From Streptomyces macrolidinus (lineage in GTDB: Bacteria; Actinomycetota; Actinomycetes; Streptomycetales; Streptomycetaceae), in NCBI RefSeq assembly GCF_023887685.1, contig NZ_JAMWMR010000033.1, positions 1 to 61,995 of the forward strand: a stretch of 61,995 nucleotides of DNA. The letters are read 5' to 3'. Made by a program: the position numbers and the translations under genes. The notes below the pieces were generated by a model. That model saw only the letters and a program-made list of their open reading frames with translations. It was not told where the DNA came from and ran no database searches. Of this stretch, positions 57,878 through 61,995 are shown in pieces. Positions within the stretch are counted from its first letter, which is position 1. Each line of letters opens with the position of its first letter.

Positions 57878-60304
57878 ATGCCGAACGGCACTCCCACCCG
57901 GATCACCCAGGGCACCCGGATCACCCGGGGCGCCATCGCCAAGGGCGGCATCGGAGAGTCCACGCTCCGGCCGGACGGCGCGCTCAAGGTCACCGGCGAG
58001 TTCGCGTACGCGTCCGACATGTGGCACGAGGACATGCTCTGGGGCCACATCCTGCGCTCCACCGTCGCGCACGCCGAGATCGTGTCGATCGACACCGGCG
58101 AGGCCCTCGCCCTGCCCGGTGTGTACGCGGTCATGACGTACGACGACCTGCCGACCGAGGTGACCCACTACGGCCTGGAGATCCAGGACACCCCGGTCCT
58201 CGCCCACGGCCGGGTGCGCCACCACGGCGAACCGGTCGCGATGGTCGCCGCCGACCACCCGGAGACCGCGCGCCGCGCCGCCGCCAGGATCAAGGTGGAG
58301 TACCGCGACCTCCCGGTGCTCACGGACGAGGCGTCCGCACTCGCCCCCGACGCGCCCTGCATCCACGACAACCGCACCGACGACCACGCGCCCCACGTCC
58401 CGCACCCCAACATCGTTCACCGCCAGCCGGTCCGCCGCGGCGACGTGCGCGAGGCCCGCCGCCGGGCCGACGTGATCGTCACGGGCGAGTACGTCTTCGG
58501 CATGCAGGACCAGGCCTTCCTCGGCCCCGAGTCCGGGCTCGCGGTACCGGCCGAGGACGGCGGCGTCGACCTGTACATCGCCACCCAGTGGCTGCACTCC
58601 GACCTCCGCCAGATCGCCCCCGTGCTCGGCCTGCCCGAGGACAAGGTGCGAATGACCCTGGCGGGCGTCGGCGGGGCCTTCGGTGGCCGTGAGGACCTGT
58701 CGATGCAGATCCACGCCTGTCTGCTCGCCCTGCGCACCGGGAAGCCCGTCAAGATCGTCTACAACCGGTTCGAGTCCTTCTTCGGCCATGTCCACCGCCA
58801 CCCGGCGAAGCTGCGCTACGAGCACGGCGCCACGAAGGACGGCAGGCTCACCCACGTCACGGCCCGCATCGTCCTCGACGGCGGCGCGTACGCGTCCTCC
58901 TCCCCTGCTGTGGTCGGCAACGCGGCCTCGCTCGGGGTGGGCCCGTACGACGTCGAGGACGTCGACATCGAGGTCCTCGCCCTCTACACCAACAACCCGC
59001 CCTGCGGGGCCATGCGCGGCTTCGGCGCGGTCCAGGCGTGCTTCGCCTACGAGGCCCAGATGGACAAGCTCGCGAAGCAACTCGGCCTGGATCCGGTGGA
59101 GTTCCGCAGGCGCAACGCGATGTCGCAGGGCTCGCTCATGCCGACCGGCCAGGTGGTCGACTCCCCGGCCCCGGTCGCCGAACTCCTGCGCCGCCTCAAG
59201 GCGTTGCCGATGCCGCCCGAGCGTCAGTGGGAGAGTTCCGAGGGCACGGACGTACGGCAGTTGCCCGGCGGTCTGTCCAACACCACGCACGGCGAAGGTG
59301 TCGTCCGGGGCGTGGGCTACGCGGTCGGCATCAAGAACGTCGGCTTCTCCGAGGGCTTCGACGACTACTCCACCGCCCGGGTCCGTATGGAGGTCGTCGC
59401 GGGCGAGCCCGTCGCCACCGTGCACACGGCCATGGCGGAGGTCGGCCAGGGCGGTGTCACCGTCCACGCGCAGATCGCCCGCACCGAACTGGGCGTCGCC
59501 CAGGTGACGATCCAACCGGCCGACACCCGGGTGGGGTCGGCGGGTTCGACCTCCGCGTCCCGTCAGACGTACGTCACCGGAGGCGCCGTGAAGCATGCCT
59601 GCGAGCTGGTACGAGAGCAGGTTCTGGAGCGGGGCCGTCGCACGTTCGGCGCGTCCCACCCCGCTTGGTCCACAGCCGAGTTGCTGCTGGAGGACGGCAG
59701 GGTCGTCACCGACGGCGGTGAGGTGCTGGCCGACCTGGTGGACGTCCTCGGGGACGAGGCGGTCGAGGTCGAGCGCGAGTGGCGGCACCGGCCGACCGAG
59801 CCCTTCGACCGGCACACGGGCCAGGGCAACGGCCATGTGCAGTACAGCTTCGCCGCACATCGCGCGGTGGTCGAGGTCGACACCGAGCTGGGCCTGGTCA
59901 AGGTGGTGGAACTGGCCTGCGCGCAGGACGTGGGCAAGGCGCTCAACCCGCTGTCCGTGCACGGCCAGATCCAGGGCGGCACGACGCAGGGCCTGGGCAT
60001 CGCGCTCATGGAGGAGATCGTGGTCGACCCGCGAACGGCACGGGTGAAGAACCCGTCCTTCACGGACTACTTGATCCCCACCATCCTCGACACCCCGACC
60101 ATCCCCGTGGACGTACTCGAACTCGCCGACGAACACGCCCCGTACGGCCTGCGCGGCGTGGGCGAGGCACCGACGCTCTCCTCGACCCCCGCCGTACTGG
60201 CGGCGATTCGCGATGCGACGGGCCTGGAACTGAACAGGACGCCAGTACGCCCAGAGCACCTGACGGAGAGTCAGGACTGCTGGCTGCCGGACATCGCGGG
60301 GTAG
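57878..60304 (+). CDS. xdhA: Xanthine dehydrogenase molybdopterin-binding subunit
   Basis: An 808-aa catalytic subunit that hydroxylates hypoxanthine/xanthine at a Mo-pterin site. N-terminal domain: HEDMLWGHILRSTVAHAEI. Mo-pterin segments: GVGGAFGGREDLSMQ, PPCGAMRGFGAVQ, AMAEVGQGGVTVHAQI and GLRGVGEAP, whose Glu is the expected catalytic base. A short repeat near the start encodes RITQGTRITRG. PucR context supports purine catabolism, although related enzymes hydroxylate other heterocycles. No maturation factor gene lies next to it. Confidence 0.93.
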   Translation: MPNGTPTRITQGTRITRGAIAKGGIGESTLRPDGALKVTGEFAYASDMWHEDMLWGHILRSTVAHAEIVSIDTGEALALPGVYAVMTYDDLPTEVTHYGLEIQDTPVLAHGRVRHHGEPVAMVAADHPETARRAAARIKVEYRDLPVLTDEASALAPDAPCIHDNRTDDHAPHVPHPNIVHRQPVRRGDVREARRRADVIVTGEYVFGMQDQAFLGPESGLAVPAEDGGVDLYIATQWLHSDLRQIAPVLGLPEDKVRMTLAGVGGAFGGREDLSMQIHACLLALRTGKPVKIVYNRFESFFGHVHRHPAKLRYEHGATKDGRLTHVTARIVLDGGAYASSSPAVVGNAASLGVGPYDVEDVDIEVLALYTNNPPCGAMRGFGAVQACFAYEAQMDKLAKQLGLDPVEFRRRNAMSQGSLMPTGQVVDSPAPVAELLRRLKALPMPPERQWESSEGTDVRQLPGGLSNTTHGEGVVRGVGYAVGIKNVGFSEGFDDYSTARVRMEVVAGEPVATVHTAMAEVGQGGVTVHAQIARTELGVAQVTIQPADTRVGSAGSTSASRQTYVTGGAVKHACELVREQVLERGRRTFGASHPAWSTAELLLEDGRVVTDGGEVLADLVDVLGDEAVEVEREWRHRPTEPFDRHTGQGNGHVQYSFAAHRAVVEVDTELGLVKVVELACAQDVGKALNPLSVHGQIQGGTTQGLGIALMEEIVVDPRTARVKNPSFTDYLIPTILDTPTIPVDVLELADEHAPYGLRGVGEAPTLSSTPAVLAAIRDATGLELNRTPVRPEHLTESQDCWLPDIAG

Positions 60305-60401
60305 CTGAACCACTGGTTCGAACCGACGACGGGACGTTGCTCCCGGCGGGGCCGACCACTTCGGCGGCCCGGCCGGAAGCCTTGGTCCGAGCGGCGAAGC
60401 C

Positions 60402-60638
60402 CTAGCCGAATTCGCCGTCCCGGACACCGTCCCGGAACGCCGCCCACTCCTCCGCGGTGAACCGCAGAGCGGGCAGGTCCGTACGCCGGGAGTCACGCAC
60501 CGCGACGGCTCCGTCACCAAGGTCCGCGACCTCTACGCAGTAAGGGCAAGGACATCCTGGCCTGTTGCTCTTGCTGCTCTTGACCCAGAGTGCGTCCGCC
60601 AGGTCACGCGCGTACAGTTCGTCCTTCTTCGCGCTCAT
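60402..60638 (-). CDS. DUF397 protein
   Basis: A 78-aa protein matching DUF397 (LWVKSSKSNRPGCPCPYCVEVADL, VAVRDSRRTDLPALRFTAEEWAAFRDGVRDGEF). In streptomycetes these small proteins usually pair with a helix-turn-helix protein of the BldB/WhiJ-like system and act as toxin-antitoxin-like or developmental regulators. Here no such partner is adjacent. An extra CPCPYC cluster is present. GAAGAGA lies 7 nt before the ATG. Confidence 0.92.
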   Translation of the reverse strand: MSAKKDELYARDLADALWVKSSKSNRPGCPCPYCVEVADLGDGAVAVRDSRRTDLPALRFTAEEWAAFRDGVRDGEFG

Positions 60639-60815
60639 CGAACTGTCTCTTCGCCGTTCAGTAGAGCGTCCCCCCGACTACCTTCACCCCGGCTTTCAGG
60701 GCATGCAAATCGCGCCGAACCGGGACGCCGGGTCGAGGACCCCGCCGTGACGCTCTCATCGGCTCGCTCGTTAGCGGTGCACGTTCGTGCACCGATTCCC
60801 TTGGGGGACCGTCTG

Positions 60816-61445
60816 ATGCGTACCGCCCTTCGCGAGAACCTGGCTCTCGGCGCCGTTGCCGCGCTCGCTCTGGCGCTGAGCGCCTGCAACGGCGGTGAGA
60901 GCACCAACTCCGCGTCCGCCCCCGCCGATTCCGGTCCCGGTACCGGTACTGAAGACAGCAAGGCGGCCAAGGGGCAGCAGAGCGAGGGGATGAGGCCTTC
61001 GCGCGGCGCGAAGAAGTCCCCGGAGTGCAAGGCCACTTCGCTCGGCTACGCCCTCAAGCGCGAGTTCGCCGGGCAGCAGGGCGACCATCTCCTGATCACG
61101 GCGGTCAACAAGTCCGGTACCGCCTGCACCGTGCGGAAGTTCCCGATCGTCACCCCGGACAAGGCGGGCGGCAACGTGCCGCTGGACAGGAAGCAGGACG
61201 ATCAGCCCACGCAGCCCGTACTGGTTCCGGCCGGTGGCACGGTCTACTCGGCGATCCTCATCTACGACCCCAAGGCCGGGGACGGCCGCTTCTCGTCCGT
61301 CCGGCTGTCCCTCGCCATGAACAACGTCGAGGACTCGCGCGCGTTCGTCACTCTGAAGACGCCCGGCGAGGTGAAGTACGCGACCAAGGAGCGCGACAGC
61401 CTCACGGTGCTCTCCTGGAACTCCGGGAAGCCGTACGACTTCTGA
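60816..61445 (+). CDS. DUF4232-like secreted lipoprotein
   Basis: A 209-aa lipoprotein. The signal sequence is MRTALRENLALGAVAALALALSAC with lipobox LSAC (Cys24). A Ser/Gly/Thr-rich spacer of about 40 residues leads to a beta-sandwich domain with one Cys pair (ECKATSLGYAL and TACTVRKFP), resembling DUF4232. It is likely surface-attached; function is unknown. GGGGGA lies 7 nt before the ATG at 60816; an in-frame ATG at 60747 would place the signal sequence internally. Confidence 0.85.
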   Translation: MRTALRENLALGAVAALALALSACNGGESTNSASAPADSGPGTGTEDSKAAKGQQSEGMRPSRGAKKSPECKATSLGYALKREFAGQQGDHLLITAVNKSGTACTVRKFPIVTPDKAGGNVPLDRKQDDQPTQPVLVPAGGTVYSAILIYDPKAGDGRFSSVRLSLAMNNVEDSRAFVTLKTPGEVKYATKERDSLTVLSWNSGKPYDF

Positions 61446-61500
61446 CGCTGCCCCGCACGTTCGACGTCGGTCAGGAGAAGGGCAGCGACAGAAGGACGAC

Positions 61501-61878
61501 TCAGGAGGCGACCGGCTCGATCTCCCCCGCGAAGACGATGACCTGGTCGATGAGGCTCCGTCGCAGATGGACGACGTCCGTTCCCGCCAGGCGGGGGCCT
61601 CCGTCAGGCGTGGTGAAGACCCACTGGTACCGGGCCCATTCGTCAGGCATGTCCACCGCTGAGCAGCGCACCATCGTGCCGGTCCCCGCCGGGTGGCGTC
61701 GGATGTCCAGCACGAACCGCTCGACCGCCCCGATCCCTTCGCTGCGACCCAACGGCCCCCAGAAGACCACGTCTGACGTCAGGGCCTGGGAGAGCAGGGC
61801 AGTCACGTAGCTGTCGTCCGAGGCGTTGAACGCGGAGATGAACGTGTCGATCGCGGAGCGTGCGGTCTCTTCCTCCAT
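61501..61878 (-). CDS. NTF2-like/SnoaL-fold protein
   Basis: A 125-aa protein of the SnoaL/NTF2-like type: AIDTFISAFNASDDSYVTALLSQALTSDVVFWGPLGRSEGIGAVERFV, then beta strands to the C terminus. No catalytic residues can be assigned. TATTAC 6 nt before the ATG suggests a leaderless start. Between its start and the window end (61879-61995) I see no further gene. Confidence 0.8.
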   Translation of the reverse strand: MEEETARSAIDTFISAFNASDDSYVTALLSQALTSDVVFWGPLGRSEGIGAVERFVLDIRRHPAGTGTMVRCSAVDMPDEWARYQWVFTTPDGGPRLAGTDVVHLRRSLIDQVIVFAGEIEPVAS

Positions 61879-61995
61879 GCCCCAGTAATACCAGAGGTCT
61901 TGCGTGCGCTCGTCCCACGAGTCGCCTCCCGGTCACGGTGAACCTTCCCGGCCACATCACGTGCCGCGCGCCGTCGACAGACGTACGGTGCACCT

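Noticed and set aside
60307..60324. GAACCA-C-TGGTTC and GGTTCGAACC dyads after the xdh operon as a terminator
   Set aside because: Stems are only 5-6 bp with a minimal loop; too weak to call.
57815..60520. About 900-codon open frame antisense to the xanthine dehydrogenase subunit
   Set aside because: Same cause: the third-position G/C bias of the real gene removes stops on the other strand. No domain is recognisable.

Overview
The window is about 62 kb of very GC-rich DNA from a streptomycete chromosome. The evidence is near-uniform G/C in third codon positions, many GTG and a few TTG starts, leaderless promoters (TANNNT 6-8 nt before the start codon), rare TTA codons, a canonical CebR box (TGGGAGCGCTCCCA), a celB/celS2-type cellulase pair, a DUF397 gene, and the actinobacterial order of sulfate-assimilation genes. 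The first ~120 bases are almost pure G and look like a contig-edge artefact. I found no tRNA, rRNA, transposase, integrase, CRISPR array or biosynthetic gene cluster.

Layout. 0.1-6.9 kb: a phosphotransferase-fold protein, a macrolide-type glycosyltransferase with a palindrome exactly between its -35 and -10, an MMPL exporter, DUF1697, and two genes from mycothiol-linked families (a DinB-like protein and an Rv2466c-like DsbA protein). 6.9-16.2 kb: a sulfur cluster on the minus strand, in transcription order: a short Cys-containing leader peptide, sulfite reductase (cysI/sirA), a 71-aa CxxC protein, APS reductase (cysH), cysD, cysN, a small Met-periodic ORF, a sulfonate-type ABC transporter (ssuA, ssuB, ssuC) and a sirohydrochlorin chelatase. 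Sulfate is activated by CysDN, APS is reduced by CysH, and sulfite is reduced by CysI, whose siroheme iron is probably inserted by the chelatase. The transporter supplies organosulfur compounds. No APS kinase gene is present.

16.2-28.8 kb: mostly single genes: GNAT, a secreted protein, an AidB-like acyl-CoA dehydrogenase, a YihY membrane protein, an AraC regulator, a VOC protein, homocysteine S-methyltransferase, two methyltransferases, a MerR/hydrolase divergent pair, a TetR regulator, and a DinB/PEP-mutase-like pair. 28.8-31.2 kb: a GH12 endoglucanase and a cellulose-active AA10 LPMO behind a strong promoter with a CebR box. 31.3-39.7 kb: a TetR-hydrolase pair, another hydrolase, an ECF41 sigma factor divergent from its carboxymuconolactone-decarboxylase-family partner, an MFS exporter and a GH2 beta-galactosidase.

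39.9-53.3 kb: a flavin-reductase-like protein, a radical SAM protein with an unusual CX8CX2C motif, RsgA with a leader-like upstream region, DUF4180, a secreted SGNH hydrolase, a LuxR-type regulator, a PP2C-like protein, a PoxB-type enzyme, a histidine-kinase-like ATPase, DUF2637, GntR and DUF2231. 53.4-62.0 kb: a TPR-like protein, a PucR regulator divergent from a three-subunit xanthine-dehydrogenase operon, DUF397, a DUF4232-like lipoprotein and an NTF2-like protein.

The most unusual observation is a short GC-rich palindromic repeat present three times, only inside the sulfur cluster. All three copies are read in the same frame (GWGSPR...GGG): one sits inside the 71-aa CxxC protein and two inside the Met-periodic small ORF. 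Together with the Cys-containing leader peptide, this gives the cluster three small translated elements that could sense or tune sulfur metabolism. Other items worth attention are matching ECF41 promoters on both divergent genes, tandem CGTGAACA repeats between pucR and the xdh operon, several gene-specific palindromic operators, and TTA codons in three genes.
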